NCBI GenBank assembly: GCA_035719105.1
Contig: DASTGN010000008.1
Span: 434,001 to 498,000 of the forward strand
Length of the DNA: 64,000 nucleotides
DNA from: UBA8389 sp035719105
GTDB taxonomy: Bacteria; Bacteroidota; Bacteroidia; Bacteroidales; UBA1402
Direction of reading: 5' to 3'
A model generated the notes under the pieces. The model ran no database searches, had not been told where the DNA came from, and saw only the letters and a list, made by a program, of their open reading frames with translations. Shown piece by piece: positions 30,297-38,921 of the stretch. Within the stretch, counting starts at the first letter, position 1; each line of letters begins with the position of its first letter. The position numbers and the translations under genes are program-made.

Positions 30297-31739
30297 TTAT
30301 GGCAGTTTCACCTTCCAGACATCCACCCACTTCATGGGTTCTATATCGCCCTTGGGATCGAATTCCAAAGGCGCACTCCAATATTGGTAGTCGTGCCCTT
30401 TGATGTTGTCTGAAGCCGACCCCCAAAGATCAGCCATCCAGATGTATCGTATACCATCTACGGTTTCCAATGGCATGACATAGGTTTGCTGTCCGGGTAT
30501 TTGTGGCATACACTTGGCAACATTCAAATCCAACAGATAAGCTTGTGCGCCCGATGATAACAATCGATTGTTTTCAGATACCTCGATCTCGTTTATCATC
30601 AAATCGTAGGGATAATTCTTATTGGTCAAAACCTTCAATCGTCGAGTTTTAATGGGTTCAAAACGAAGATCCAACAGGGTATAAACCGAGGAGGACATCG
30701 CTTTTTCGGTAATCCTCAATGGAATCCAATAACCGTTCTTCCAGTACATGACTTCGAAAGAGGGCGCACGAATCGGTTCATTGGCCGAAGCATCGCTGGT
30801 ATCCCCGCAAATGGTTTTGCGATTGCCCGTAAATTGAATGATCTTGATGGTGTTCAACACAGAATCACCTTGAAATTCAATCTGAATGGGCGTAAATGAA
30901 CCATCCGGATGTTTTTTGACAACCGTATGCAAATTAGGGCTAAGCACACCGTCCACCAGCATGGGAGCTGGCGAACCCGGTAATCGGTTGATGTTGTTGT
31001 GTTCCACATAGTCCGTCATCGGATGGGTGGACATAAAAACCCTTGCGCCAGAGCCTTGTGTACAAAAACAACAATTATGATCGGTGAGCAAATAATAGAT
31101 TCCGTTACGCTTGAACATGGCCCCGGCTTCGCAATTTTCGGTCAGGAATCCACCGTTTTCGAGCGTAGATGAGAGGTAGTCCGGTTTCAATTTCTCTACC
31201 GAACCCCGATGCCCATTGATGGTGTTGTAGACCAAGTAAGCAACACTGTCATCGTCGACGAACAATCCGAAATCACCTACCCCATTGGCCGAATTGAAAA
31301 CCGTTACGTTGGAATTGACAATCTTAAAGGGGCCAGTGGGTCTGGAAGCAACAGCTACTCCGAACTTGCCCTCCCAAAGTTGAGCATACCAATTGTACCA
31401 AAGGACGTATTGTTTGGTTTTTGGATTATAAACGACGTGGGGACGATAATAAATTCCTTGTGGGGCATTTTTGAGCAAAGTGCCTTCTTTTTTCCAGTGG
31501 GTCAGGTCGGTTGAACTGTAACATTGATAATAATTGCTGCTTTTGAAGCCGGAAGTATTGCCATAGGCTGTACCATACCAATAATATACACCGTTGAATT
31601 GACTGATTCGTCCGTCGTGCGCATCAACCACTTCACCGTTCATGTCGGTGCGAGGGCGAAGGTTTGAAATGGTGACCGTTTTTTCGGCCCAAAGAAAAGA
31701 AGTTAAAATCAGGAACAGGGTCAAAAAACGGATTTTCAT
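30297..31739 (-). CDS. GH43-like glycoside hydrolase with C-terminal beta-sandwich segment
   Basis: 480 aa with a signal peptide (residues 1-18, FLTLFLILTSFLWA). The five-bladed propeller pattern is visible: VVDAHDGRISQFNGVYYWYGTAYG with candidate catalytic Asp42, CYSSTDLTHWKKEGTLL, YYRPHVVYNPKTKQYVLWYN, GDFGLFVDDDSVAYLVYN, and ENCEAGAMFKRNGIYYLLT carrying the likely acid Glu near 204. Residues about 285-395 look like an inserted discoidin-like carbohydrate-binding module (FEVMYWKNGYWIPL, RRLKVLTNKNYPYDLMINEIEV), after which the propeller closes (IWMADLWG). The family is closest to exo-galactanase-like GH43 subfamilies by feel, but the substrate is not assignable. It is predicted to be periplasmic. 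Confidence 0.75.
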   Translation of the reverse strand: MKIRFLTLFLILTSFLWAEKTVTISNLRPRTDMNGEVVDAHDGRISQFNGVYYWYGTAYGNTSGFKSSNYYQCYSSTDLTHWKKEGTLLKNAPQGIYYRPHVVYNPKTKQYVLWYNWYAQLWEGKFGVAVASRPTGPFKIVNSNVTVFNSANGVGDFGLFVDDDSVAYLVYNTINGHRGSVEKLKPDYLSSTLENGGFLTENCEAGAMFKRNGIYYLLTDHNCCFCTQGSGARVFMSTHPMTDYVEHNNINRLPGSPAPMLVDGVLSPNLHTVVKKHPDGSFTPIQIEFQGDSVLNTIKIIQFTGNRKTICGDTSDASANEPIRAPSFEVMYWKNGYWIPLRITEKAMSSSVYTLLDLRFEPIKTRRLKVLTNKNYPYDLMINEIEVSENNRLLSSGAQAYLLDLNVAKCMPQIPGQQTYVMPLETVDGIRYIWMADLWGSASDNIKGHDYQYWSAPLEFDPKGDIEPMKWVDVWKVKLP

Positions 31740-31763
31740 GCGTTAACAGGGCTAATTTGGGAC

Positions 31764-32090
31764 TTATTCAGCCTCCATGCTCAAATGGTAATGAATCCAA
31801 CAAGCGAATTCAGCCGACTCCTGCCGATCGTTGCCGATGTTATCGCGCCAAGAAGCTGACTCCTCGTTTTCGGACATTGCAATTGCCAACGCTCCAGTAG
31901 CAGCAATGAAAGCATTGTGCGCTTCCGTACGCGCAGAACGCATAGAAGCTTGGCTTTTTTCGTCGGCTAAAGCCCACTCGGCACGAATATGTGCGTAAAC
32001 AACTGCTTTTTGGATCACATCCATATACAATTCCACTGCACAAGTATCGGAGATGGTGTCGTAAATCTCTCTGGCAAGTTTTGAGGTCAT
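31764..32090 (-). CDS. conserved hypothetical protein, 108 aa
   Basis: 108 aa, all-alpha and acidic, with no signal peptide or membrane segment. It begins MTSKLAREIYDTISDTCAVELYMDVIQKAVVYA and ends with DRQESAEFACWIHYHL. I recall similar small proteins in other Bacteroidales but no characterised family. A -7 box TATTTTTG lies about 40 nt upstream in the right orientation, and the codon style matches the neighbours. It stands 24 nt before the GH43-like gene on the same strand and could be co-transcribed with it. Confidence 0.7.
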   Translation of the reverse strand: MTSKLAREIYDTISDTCAVELYMDVIQKAVVYAHIRAEWALADEKSQASMRSARTEAHNAFIAATGALAIAMSENEESASWRDNIGNDRQESAEFACWIHYHLSMEAE

Positions 32091-32128
32091 GGCAATAGCG
32101 TTTAAATATTACTACCAGATTTATGTAT

Positions 32129-32136
32129 CAAAAATA
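32129..32136 (-). promoter_or_regulatory. candidate -7 promoter box for the 108-aa gene
   Basis: On the minus strand this reads TATTTTTG, fitting TAnnTTTG, about 38 nt before the start codon at 32090. No clear -33 TTG was found. Confidence 0.4.
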
Positions 32137-32209
32137 ACCTTTTTTTAGGTAGGCTGCGTCGTTTTTCCGATATATTTTTTAGATGTTTTTCAAGCCGAAG
32201 CTTTTTTGC

Positions 32210-32217
32210 TACTTTTG
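32210..32217 (+). promoter_or_regulatory. candidate -7 promoter box of the S9 peptidase gene
   Basis: TACTTTTG matches TAnnTTTG, 75 nt before the ATG at 32293. The frame is also open from a TTG at 32251, but the signal peptide begins at 32293, giving a leader of about 70 nt. Confidence 0.45.
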
Positions 32218-32292
32218 GAAATCATTCCTTTATAATCTCAACACAATGTCTTGAACGTTGCATTGAAAGAAACCTATAAAAAATTAAACACA

Positions 32293-34830
32293 ATGAGTAT
32301 CAAGTGGTTGTTAATATTTTCACCTTTTATTCTGACCTCGGCCTATGGCCAAAAAACCACCGTGCTCAAAGAGGCGCTCCATTATGGAGGCATACAAGTA
32401 CCAAAGCCCATTCTTTGCGACAGTGTCAATTTGAACAACGAGAAATTCAAGGCCTCATCCTTGCTTAAAACATCCTTGTCCGAACCCACTGCATTTGATG
32501 TATTGCAAGTTGGCACCGATACCATTTTTCACGTTGGCAAACCCAACAGGGGTAGTGAGCTCTCTCTTTTCAAGTTTTATCTTGCCCCAACCGATTTCTT
32601 GCCCCTAAAAATAGACATTAAAACTCCAAACGCTGTGGAAGTCTATGTGGATGGCGAGAAGAATACCGATAAAAATTCGACCGAAATCAGTTGGGAAAAA
32701 GCAAAATCCACATCGATAAACCTTAAGGCTGAACCCAGACAGTACGAATTTGTGGTGAAAATGCTGGCGAATGCTGCCGATTCTTGCGAAGCGATGCTCA
32801 AAGTAAGCGTTCAAACAGAAAAAAGAGACTCCCTGGCTGTCTTTTCATTTTCGTCCTCCAATCGTCGAAGATATTGGACTTCCGACTTTTTGATGGGCAA
32901 AAAGATTCAGAGCGTTTCTCTTTCTCCGAATGGGCGGTTTGCACTAACCAATTACAGTTACGTTTACAAAGACGGTTCCGTCGGAAGCTGTTGCGAAATG
33001 TCCGATCTTAATACAGGAAAATTGCTCTGGAAGGAAGAACCAAACACCAGGCAAGTGGCATGGATGCCCAAATCCAACAACTTGTACTACCTGTCTAAAG
33101 GATTTTCCGGTAGGGAATTACGCACTTTGGACCCCCTGACCTTAGAAGAAAAAGTATTATTGAGAGATTTACCGGATGGAACCTTTACTTGGAGCCCCCA
33201 AGAAGCCTATTTGATATATTCCGTATCGGAAACGCTTCCGATCGAAAAAGGCGACTTGCATCGCATCATCAATCCGGAGGACAGGCAGCGTGAATTCCGA
33301 AGCCGGACTTCCCTCTTTCTATACGACCTGAAAACCGGCTTGAAAAGCAGACTGACTTTTGGGACGGACGATGTTAAATTGATGGCTAGCAGCTCGGACG
33401 ATAAACAGATTCTATTTTCTACCCGGAGAGCCTTTTTACCGGAACATCCATTCAGTGACGGAAGTCTGTTTTTATTGACCCTTGAAAACAGCAAAGTGGA
33501 TACGATCTGGTTCCACGACAAATACGCTACTTGGGCTACGTTCTCCCCCGATGGGAAAAAATTATTAGTGGGTGGTGGCCCCAATGCTTTCGGTGAAATC
33601 GGCATGAAAATAGCTCCAGGTCAAATTGCCAACGTCTATGACAATCAACTTTTCCTGATGGACTTGACAACACGCAAAGTTGTACCGCTTACCAAAGATT
33701 TCGACCCTGCGGTTCAGTCTGCACAATGGAACAAATATGATGGAAAAATTTATCTGAGTGCCGAAGACAAAGATTATGTACGCTTATTCACACTGGATCC
33801 CTTGACCGGAAAAATAGCCAAGTTGCCACTTTTGCCCGATGTGATTGGAGGTTTTGATTTGGCTGCGACTGCAGGCAAGTTGGTCTACTACGGTTCAACC
33901 GTTTCTGGAACCGGCAAGGTATATGCCATGGACCTGAAAACCCAGAAAGAAAAGATTTTGGCTGCTCCTGGATCGGAACGCTTGGCCATGATCGAACCAG
34001 TCAAAGTGGAAGACTGGAATTTCAAGTCATCGGACGGCACCATCATTTATGGACGATTTTACTTACCACCCGGTTTTGACTCGACCAAAAAGTACCCCAC
34101 CTTGGTTTATTATTATGGCGGAACGTCTCCCACCAACCGTTCTTTTGAAAGCAATTACCCACTCAATTTGTATGCCGCCATGGGCTATGTGGTGTACAAC
34201 CTGCAGCCATCTGGAACGACTGGATTCGGGCAGGAATTTTCGGCAAGGCACGTCAACGCCTGGGGTGAAAAAACCGCTGATGAAATAATACAAGGAACCA
34301 AGCTGTTCTGTCAGGAACATCCGTTTGCCGATTCAACCAAATTGGGTTGCTTCGGCGCTTCTTACGGTGGATTCATGACCATGTACCTGCAAACAAAAAC
34401 AGATATGTTCAAAGCAGCTGTTTCCCACGCGGGAATCAGTTCCTTAGCCAGTTACTGGGGCGAAGGTTATTGGGGCTACACGTACAGTTCTGCCGCATCT
34501 TCAGGAAGTTATCCGTGGAACAATCCCGAGCTTTATTGGGATCACAGTCCATTGTTTCATGCTGACAAAATCAAAACACCACTGCTTTTGCTTCAAGGAT
34601 CAGTGGATACGAACGTACCTATCGGAGAAAGCATTCAAATGTTCACCGCCCTTAAAATACTGGGTAAAGATGTAGAATATGTGCGGGTAGATAGTGAAAA
34701 TCACAGCATTCGCAATTTCGCTCGTAAAATGGAGTGGCAACGGACCATTCTCGCCTATTTTGCCAGATACCTGAAATCGGATGATCGATGGTGGAAGGAA
34801 CTTTATAAACCAACTGCCGTGGATAAATAG
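32293..34830 (+). CDS. S9 family (prolyl oligopeptidase/DPP IV-like) serine peptidase
   Basis: 845 aa from the ATG at 32293 (an upstream TTG at 32251 is rejected). A signal peptide MSIKWLLIFSPFILTSAYG places it in the periplasm. A long beta-propeller region (about 200-590, repeated YLSKG/FSPDGKKLLVGG-type strands) precedes a C-terminal alpha/beta hydrolase. The nucleophile is S690 in GCFGASYGGFMTMYL, the Asp lies in LLLQGSVDTNVPIGES and the His in DSENHSIRN. Such enzymes trim proline-containing or other short peptides. Located 15 nt upstream of the retropepsin-like gene, so the two proteases may be co-expressed. Confidence 0.92.
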   Translation: MSIKWLLIFSPFILTSAYGQKTTVLKEALHYGGIQVPKPILCDSVNLNNEKFKASSLLKTSLSEPTAFDVLQVGTDTIFHVGKPNRGSELSLFKFYLAPTDFLPLKIDIKTPNAVEVYVDGEKNTDKNSTEISWEKAKSTSINLKAEPRQYEFVVKMLANAADSCEAMLKVSVQTEKRDSLAVFSFSSSNRRRYWTSDFLMGKKIQSVSLSPNGRFALTNYSYVYKDGSVGSCCEMSDLNTGKLLWKEEPNTRQVAWMPKSNNLYYLSKGFSGRELRTLDPLTLEEKVLLRDLPDGTFTWSPQEAYLIYSVSETLPIEKGDLHRIINPEDRQREFRSRTSLFLYDLKTGLKSRLTFGTDDVKLMASSSDDKQILFSTRRAFLPEHPFSDGSLFLLTLENSKVDTIWFHDKYATWATFSPDGKKLLVGGGPNAFGEIGMKIAPGQIANVYDNQLFLMDLTTRKVVPLTKDFDPAVQSAQWNKYDGKIYLSAEDKDYVRLFTLDPLTGKIAKLPLLPDVIGGFDLAATAGKLVYYGSTVSGTGKVYAMDLKTQKEKILAAPGSERLAMIEPVKVEDWNFKSSDGTIIYGRFYLPPGFDSTKKYPTLVYYYGGTSPTNRSFESNYPLNLYAAMGYVVYNLQPSGTTGFGQEFSARHVNAWGEKTADEIIQGTKLFCQEHPFADSTKLGCFGASYGGFMTMYLQTKTDMFKAAVSHAGISSLASYWGEGYWGYTYSSAASSGSYPWNNPELYWDHSPLFHADKIKTPLLLLQGSVDTNVPIGESIQMFTALKILGKDVEYVRVDSENHSIRNFARKMEWQRTILAYFARYLKSDDRWWKELYKPTAVDK

Positions 34831-34845
34831 CTTAAACCTGCTTTC

Positions 34846-36066
34846 ATGAATAGAACCTTGCTTGGCTTAATCTTGCTGCTGAGTGTTGCTTTCGGAGTTT
34901 GTGCCTCTGAAAGCCCAAAGGTTCTTGCAAAAATTCCGTTTGAAATGGTCGGAACGTATGTGGTCGTGAAAGTAAAAATAAACAACAATCCATCCCTAAA
35001 TTTGTTATTGGATACGGGAATCGGCGCCACGCTGATTACCGAATTGTCAGAAGGTGACAGTGTGGTCTTTGATAAGTCCTACCAGACTGTACTGAAAGGT
35101 TTGGGTACCGGAACCGACATGCAAGCCTGGGTCAGCGATAGCAATATGCTCAAAATCGGAAAATTCATCTTGAAAAATCAGACGGTCATGATTATGGAGA
35201 CCGATGTTTTTAATTTGTCTCAACACACCGGCACCAAGATGAACGGCATACTCGGAGCTGATTTCTTTGACAATAAGATCGTTCGTATCGATTACACTAA
35301 AAAATGCATTTACTTATACCAGGAGGAAGGTTTCAAGCCTCCTAAAGGTTTTGTTTCTATTCCCATCAGCATGGAAGGCCATAAAATGTTTATGGAAATT
35401 CCCATTCAGGATGCTAATAATCGAATTCGCAAAGTACGAATGCTGATTGATACCGGAGCCGAACTCACGGCATGGTTTCGCTCGTACGGCCAAGATCCTG
35501 TACCGGTACCTGACAGAAAAATTCGTGGGTACATCGGACGAGGTCTGAGTGGTGACATTGAAGGTTCGTTGGGAAAACTCAGTAAGATTTGGATCGGTGA
35601 TTTTTTGCTGGAAAATCCAATCGTAGCCTTCCCCGATTCAGTGTCTATTTCTGGAACCATCATTAACGCCCAGCGGGAAGGCACTATTGGTAGTCAGATG
35701 CTCAGTCGGTTCAACTTGATTTTCGATCAGCCAGGCAACAACCTGTTCGTTAAACCCAACTACTATTATAAAAAACCGTTCCCCTACAACATGGCGGGTG
35801 TGGTGGTCGTTCAGGACAATGAAGGCATTAAACTGCCAGAGGTTTTAAATGTGTGGGAGCACTCTCCAGGTCAGGAAGCTGGCATCATGGCGGGCGATTA
35901 TATCCTTGAAATAAACGGTATCAGTGGTTTCAAAATCACCATCAATGAAATAAAAAATATTTTCGAAACCCAATCCAGACCGACGGTTCATTTGATTTTG
36001 TTGCGTGATGGAAAAACCATTCAAGTTACCTTGCAACTAAGGAATGCACTACAAATAGATTCCTGA
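34846..36066 (+). CDS. retropepsin-like aspartic protease with PDZ domain
   Basis: 406 aa with a signal peptide (LLGLILLLSVAFGVCA). Two retropepsin-like lobes are present, each with its own Asp-Thr-Gly: D56 in LNLLLDTGIGATLI and D202 in RMLIDTGAEL, with matching ILGADFFDNKIVRIDY and IGSQMLSRFNLIFD strands. A C-terminal PDZ domain (about 320-400, EHSPGQEAGIMAGDYILEINGI) follows. The two-lobe single-chain layout resembles a pepsin-like pseudodimer built from retropepsin units. It is probably periplasmic. Peptidase activity is inferred from the two DTG motifs. It follows the S9 peptidase by 15 nt and converges on pabC with a 3-nt gap. Confidence 0.85.
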   Translation: MNRTLLGLILLLSVAFGVCASESPKVLAKIPFEMVGTYVVVKVKINNNPSLNLLLDTGIGATLITELSEGDSVVFDKSYQTVLKGLGTGTDMQAWVSDSNMLKIGKFILKNQTVMIMETDVFNLSQHTGTKMNGILGADFFDNKIVRIDYTKKCIYLYQEEGFKPPKGFVSIPISMEGHKMFMEIPIQDANNRIRKVRMLIDTGAELTAWFRSYGQDPVPVPDRKIRGYIGRGLSGDIEGSLGKLSKIWIGDFLLENPIVAFPDSVSISGTIINAQREGTIGSQMLSRFNLIFDQPGNNLFVKPNYYYKKPFPYNMAGVVVVQDNEGIKLPEVLNVWEHSPGQEAGIMAGDYILEINGISGFKITINEIKNIFETQSRPTVHLILLRDGKTIQVTLQLRNALQIDS

Positions 36067-36069
36067 ATA

Positions 36070-36660
36070 TCAGAACATCAGCCTGACAGAAGGTGTTCGT
36101 TCCAAAACCAACATGGCGTTGATGGGGCGAATTTCCTCGAAATTGGCAAGATTGTGCAAGGTAATGCGGGTTTCCCTCAAAATATGCTCGGCCAACAGAC
36201 GTTGACGACAAGTTCCGTTCAATAAATACGTGTCGGGAGTATACCAATGCATTCCATCAAAAAAGGCAATATTGGAAAAAGAGGTGTCGGTTATGCATCC
36301 GTTTCGCACGATGAGAATATCATCGGCTTCACCTTTTTGTGACAACAAAAGTTGCAACATGGACCGGTTTTCGAATTTGAAGGAATATTCGGCAGTGTCG
36401 TCAATGACAAGTTTCAAGGTTTGGATGTTTTTTGGAATGTATGGCTGAAAAGTTACTTCAACGATTTCATCATCGTATACAATTCGACATTTATAGACGC
36501 CATCATCCAAGTTATCGGGCAAAACCAGCAAATGATTCAGATCGAGTTCGCATGTGGAAGAAAAAAAATGCTTTCTCGTTTCGTTCAACCTTTTGTTATG
36601 ACCTTCAAGATGTTGAAGTTGGTGATCTTCGACTCGAATGGTTTCAATGAAGCGGTACAT
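36070..36660 (-). CDS. pabC: aminotransferase class IV (4-amino-4-deoxychorismate lyase-like)
   Basis: 196 aa, short for fold-type IV PLP enzymes but complete. It starts RFIETIRVEDHQLQHLEGHNKRLNET. The likely PLP lysine lies in YSFKFENRSML, and ADDILIVRNGCITDTSFSNIAFFDG and TYLLNGTCRQRLL are conserved family blocks. It would release pyruvate from aminodeoxychorismate to give p-aminobenzoate for folate. The start overlaps the end of pabB by 17 nt, strongly supporting the PabC assignment. Confidence 0.85.
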   Translation of the reverse strand: MYRFIETIRVEDHQLQHLEGHNKRLNETRKHFFSSTCELDLNHLLVLPDNLDDGVYKCRIVYDDEIVEVTFQPYIPKNIQTLKLVIDDTAEYSFKFENRSMLQLLLSQKGEADDILIVRNGCITDTSFSNIAFFDGMHWYTPDTYLLNGTCRQRLLAEHILRETRITLHNLANFEEIRPINAMLVLERTPSVRLMF

Positions 36661-37615
36661 AAATTTTTTGAATCATTTCATCATACTCTTGTTTCATAAC
36701 ACTTTGGGCTGTAATGCCTCCGCCGCTTTTGTAAACAACACCGTTGGGGGTATTTTCCATGAAACGGATGGACACGGCACTGTCCAAATTGATGCCATCA
36801 AATATACCGAATATACCGGTATAATATCCTCGATCATAGATTTCTGTTTCCCGAATAATTTCAACCGTCCGTTTCTTGGGTGCACCGGTAACAGAACCAG
36901 CAGGCAACAATGAAACGAGGATATCACCTATTCTCGAAGGATAATCCACAGGGAGAATACCGGTAATTTCGGAACTGGCTTGCAACAACCTGCCCTTGCC
37001 CGCCGATATTTCTTCGATGTATCGAAAGCGTTTTACCTGAACATTCGTAGCCACGACGCTCAAATCATTTCGAATCAGATCGACGATGGTGCTGTGCTCT
37101 GCCTTTTCTTTAGGATTATCCAGCAATTGTTGCATTGCATTCGGTAGGGATGCATCCAGGGTACCTTTCATGGGACAGGAGGAAATTTCACCCTGATGAA
37201 TTTGAACAAACGTTTCGGGCGAGAAAACTAAAAATTGGTTTTTGAAGAGTAGCTTGTATTTGGCACGAACCGACTCAAACAACCGATCGAACGGCAAGTT
37301 GAGACGAACTGGTGTTTGACAGGTTAGATTGACCAGAAAACTGTCTCCGGCACGAAGGTGATTCATAATCGTCTGAAATTGACTGGCATAGCAATCCAAA
37401 TCGTAACCGTCGTGTTCCAAAATCGGCGTTGAGGGGTTGATTCTCTCAACAACATTGGCGTAATTCGGCATTGAAATCAAAATATCCGCATCGGCAGTCT
37501 CATCCAGTGGCAAAACAATTGGCTTTTGCAGGTCAAAATCAAACAAGAAAAAGAAAGGCTTTCCCGCTCCGCCCCATTGGTTCATTCGGTGAATGGCATG
37601 GTCAAGTTCAGTCAT
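36644..37615 (-). CDS. pabB: aminodeoxychorismate synthase component I
   Basis: 323 aa, a short chorismate-binding enzyme that keeps the catalytic C-terminal domain. Key blocks: GDSFLVNLTCQTPVRL, FSPETFVQIHQGEISSCPMKGT, HSTIVDLIRNDLS, and GSVTGAPKKRTVEIIRETE, followed by RGYYTGIFGIFDG. It forms 4-amino-4-deoxychorismate from chorismate, with ammonia supplied by a glutaminase (PabA) not present in this window. It overlaps pabC by 17 nt. It starts 37 nt after the stop of the DUF5056-like gene upstream on the same strand. Confidence 0.9.
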   Translation of the reverse strand: MTELDHAIHRMNQWGGAGKPFFFLFDFDLQKPIVLPLDETADADILISMPNYANVVERINPSTPILEHDGYDLDCYASQFQTIMNHLRAGDSFLVNLTCQTPVRLNLPFDRLFESVRAKYKLLFKNQFLVFSPETFVQIHQGEISSCPMKGTLDASLPNAMQQLLDNPKEKAEHSTIVDLIRNDLSVVATNVQVKRFRYIEEISAGKGRLLQASSEITGILPVDYPSRIGDILVSLLPAGSVTGAPKKRTVEIIRETEIYDRGYYTGIFGIFDGINLDSAVSIRFMENTPNGVVYKSGGGITAQSVMKQEYDEMIQKIYVPLH

Positions 37616-37652
37616 AGATGTGATTGGACGGTAAATAATCGAAATAATTCAT

Positions 37653-37991
37653 TCAATGCTCAAAGCTTCGAAGTGCGAATCGAATCAAGGCCCAAAATGC
37701 CAAAATGGTCATCAGCATGGTGGTGATGATTTCTGGCGTGATTGTTCCACTGCCGGAGAAAATCAATCCGACGGTTTCAAGGCCCTGAAGCAAAATGTCG
37801 TATCCACCAAATACAACGAAAAGAACCGTCCCAATTGCTGCGAAAATACTGACGATCAATGGCTTCCTATCCTTTCTTGGTCTTGGTTGAGGCAGCACGA
37901 TCAACGTATTTAACAAGCGAGCGTTGAAGCCATCGTCTGGAACGGTTTCTTTGTGTTTGGTAAAAAACACCTTTATATTATCCTCTTTCAT
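37653..37991 (-). CDS. DUF5056-like membrane protein, candidate anti-sigma partner
   Basis: 112 aa. A polar N-terminal third (residues 1-40, VFFTKHKETVPDDGFNARLLNTL) precedes three hydrophobic stretches (about 44-63, 67-82, 86-108). The N-terminal pattern matches DUF5056-like proteins encoded after ECF sigma factors in Bacteroidales. It overlaps the sigma-factor gene by 14 nt, so translation is coupled. I infer that it anchors or modulates the sigma factor; no zinc-binding anti-sigma motif (HxxxCxxC) is visible. Confidence 0.7.
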   Translation of the reverse strand: MKEDNIKVFFTKHKETVPDDGFNARLLNTLIVLPQPRPRKDRKPLIVSIFAAIGTVLFVVFGGYDILLQGLETVGLIFSGSGTITPEIITTMLMTILAFWALIRFALRSFEH

Positions 37992-38499
37992 AATGGATGG
38001 TTTTTAAATGGTCACTGACGTGCAATTTACCTCGATGCAAATGTGCTTTCACTGTATTAATAGGCATTCTGGTGATGTCCGCGATTTCTTTCAAGCTTTT
38101 TTCTTCCATGTAAAATAACAAAAGTGCCGTGCGTTCTTTGGCATTCAAAAGTCCCAAGGCTACATACAGTTCTTGATGATCGAAAGCCCCGTCTGACCTT
38201 TCCGGTGCCGTAACAATCAGATCTTCCACTGAAGCAGGGTGATAGCGATCCAGGGCCCGACGGTTGTCACAAAAACAATGATATGCAATTCGGAAAAGCC
38301 AAGTGGAAAAAGTGGACCTGCCGTCAAACGCATTCAAATGCAGAAAGGCCTTGATGAAGGCCTCCTGGGCAATATCGTCGGCTAATGCCTCATCGCCTCT
38401 GCAAAGATTGCGCAGGAACCGTCGAAGCGGTTCCTGGCAAATCTGCACTTGAAGTTCAAATTCCTTCCTGTTCACAGGCTTTTTTTTGCTTTCTTTCAA
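37978..38499 (-). CDS. ECF-type RNA polymerase sigma factor (sigma-70 family)
   Basis: 173 aa. Region 2 is visible as GDEALADDIAQEAFIKAFLHLNAF followed by FSTWLFRIAYHCFCD. Region 4 reads LGLLNAKERTALLLFYMEEKSLKEIADITRMPINTVKAHLHRGK, a helix-turn-helix for the -35 element. There are no regions 1 or 3, as usual for ECF sigma factors. The start codon lies 44 nt inside the upstream DUF6249-like gene and the 3' end overlaps the DUF5056-like gene, giving a tightly coupled three-gene unit. No target promoter could be recognised from this window. Confidence 0.93.
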   Translation of the reverse strand: MKESKKKPVNRKEFELQVQICQEPLRRFLRNLCRGDEALADDIAQEAFIKAFLHLNAFDGRSTFSTWLFRIAYHCFCDNRRALDRYHPASVEDLIVTAPERSDGAFDHQELYVALGLLNAKERTALLLFYMEEKSLKEIADITRMPINTVKAHLHRGKLHVSDHLKTIHYERG

Positions 38500-38848
38500 C
38501 TAAGTACGCTACCAGTTGTCCCAGTCCGATAAAGATGAAAATCAGCCCGATGGAGGCAAATTTGAACCCTTGTCCTTGTTCAGCAAAGAATAAGTAAAAG
38601 AATACGCTGACACCAAGACCAAATCCAAGAAAGAAAAGTGAATTCGTCAATAAATTAACTTTGGGTTTTTCCGGTTTCTTGAAAAAATCCGGAGGCAACT
38701 CGCGACCATGTTCAATAGCCGCTTTCAACACATCATTTCTGGACTTTTCTTGCTTGGTTTTAAACAGGAAGATGATTAAAATGATGAGGATGGCACAAAG
38801 GAAAGGAGAAATCGTTCCGACAATGGGGATTAAATCGATGGGTTCCAT
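38456..38848 (-). CDS. DUF6249-like membrane protein
   Basis: 130 aa with an N-terminal transmembrane helix (FLCAILIILIIFLF, about 14-30), a cytoplasmic linker (KTKQEKSRNDVLKAAIEHGRELPPDFF) and two further helices (about 68-88 and 95-115). The linker motif with GRELPPDFF is typical of DUF6249 proteins that sit beside ECF sigma factors in Bacteroidota. Its 3' end overlaps the sigma gene by 44 nt. A role as membrane sensor or partner of the sigma factor is inferred from position only. Confidence 0.75.
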   Translation of the reverse strand: MEPIDLIPIVGTISPFLCAILIILIIFLFKTKQEKSRNDVLKAAIEHGRELPPDFFKKPEKPKVNLLTNSLFFLGFGLGVSVFFYLFFAEQGQGFKFASIGLIFIFIGLGQLVAYLVERKQKKACEQEGI

Positions 38849-38921
38849 AAGATAGGTTTTATTGGTTTTGTCTGTTTGACGCTATCAGGTTCCAAAAAGT
38901 TGCAACAAGGAGAAAAAAAAA

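Noticed and set aside
30181..30426. 81-codon minus-strand frame ending in the Thr run
   Set aside because: The upstream part overlaps the GH43-like gene antiphase and spans the thr promoter. Only the last 16 codons, from the ATG at 30231, form the leader peptide.
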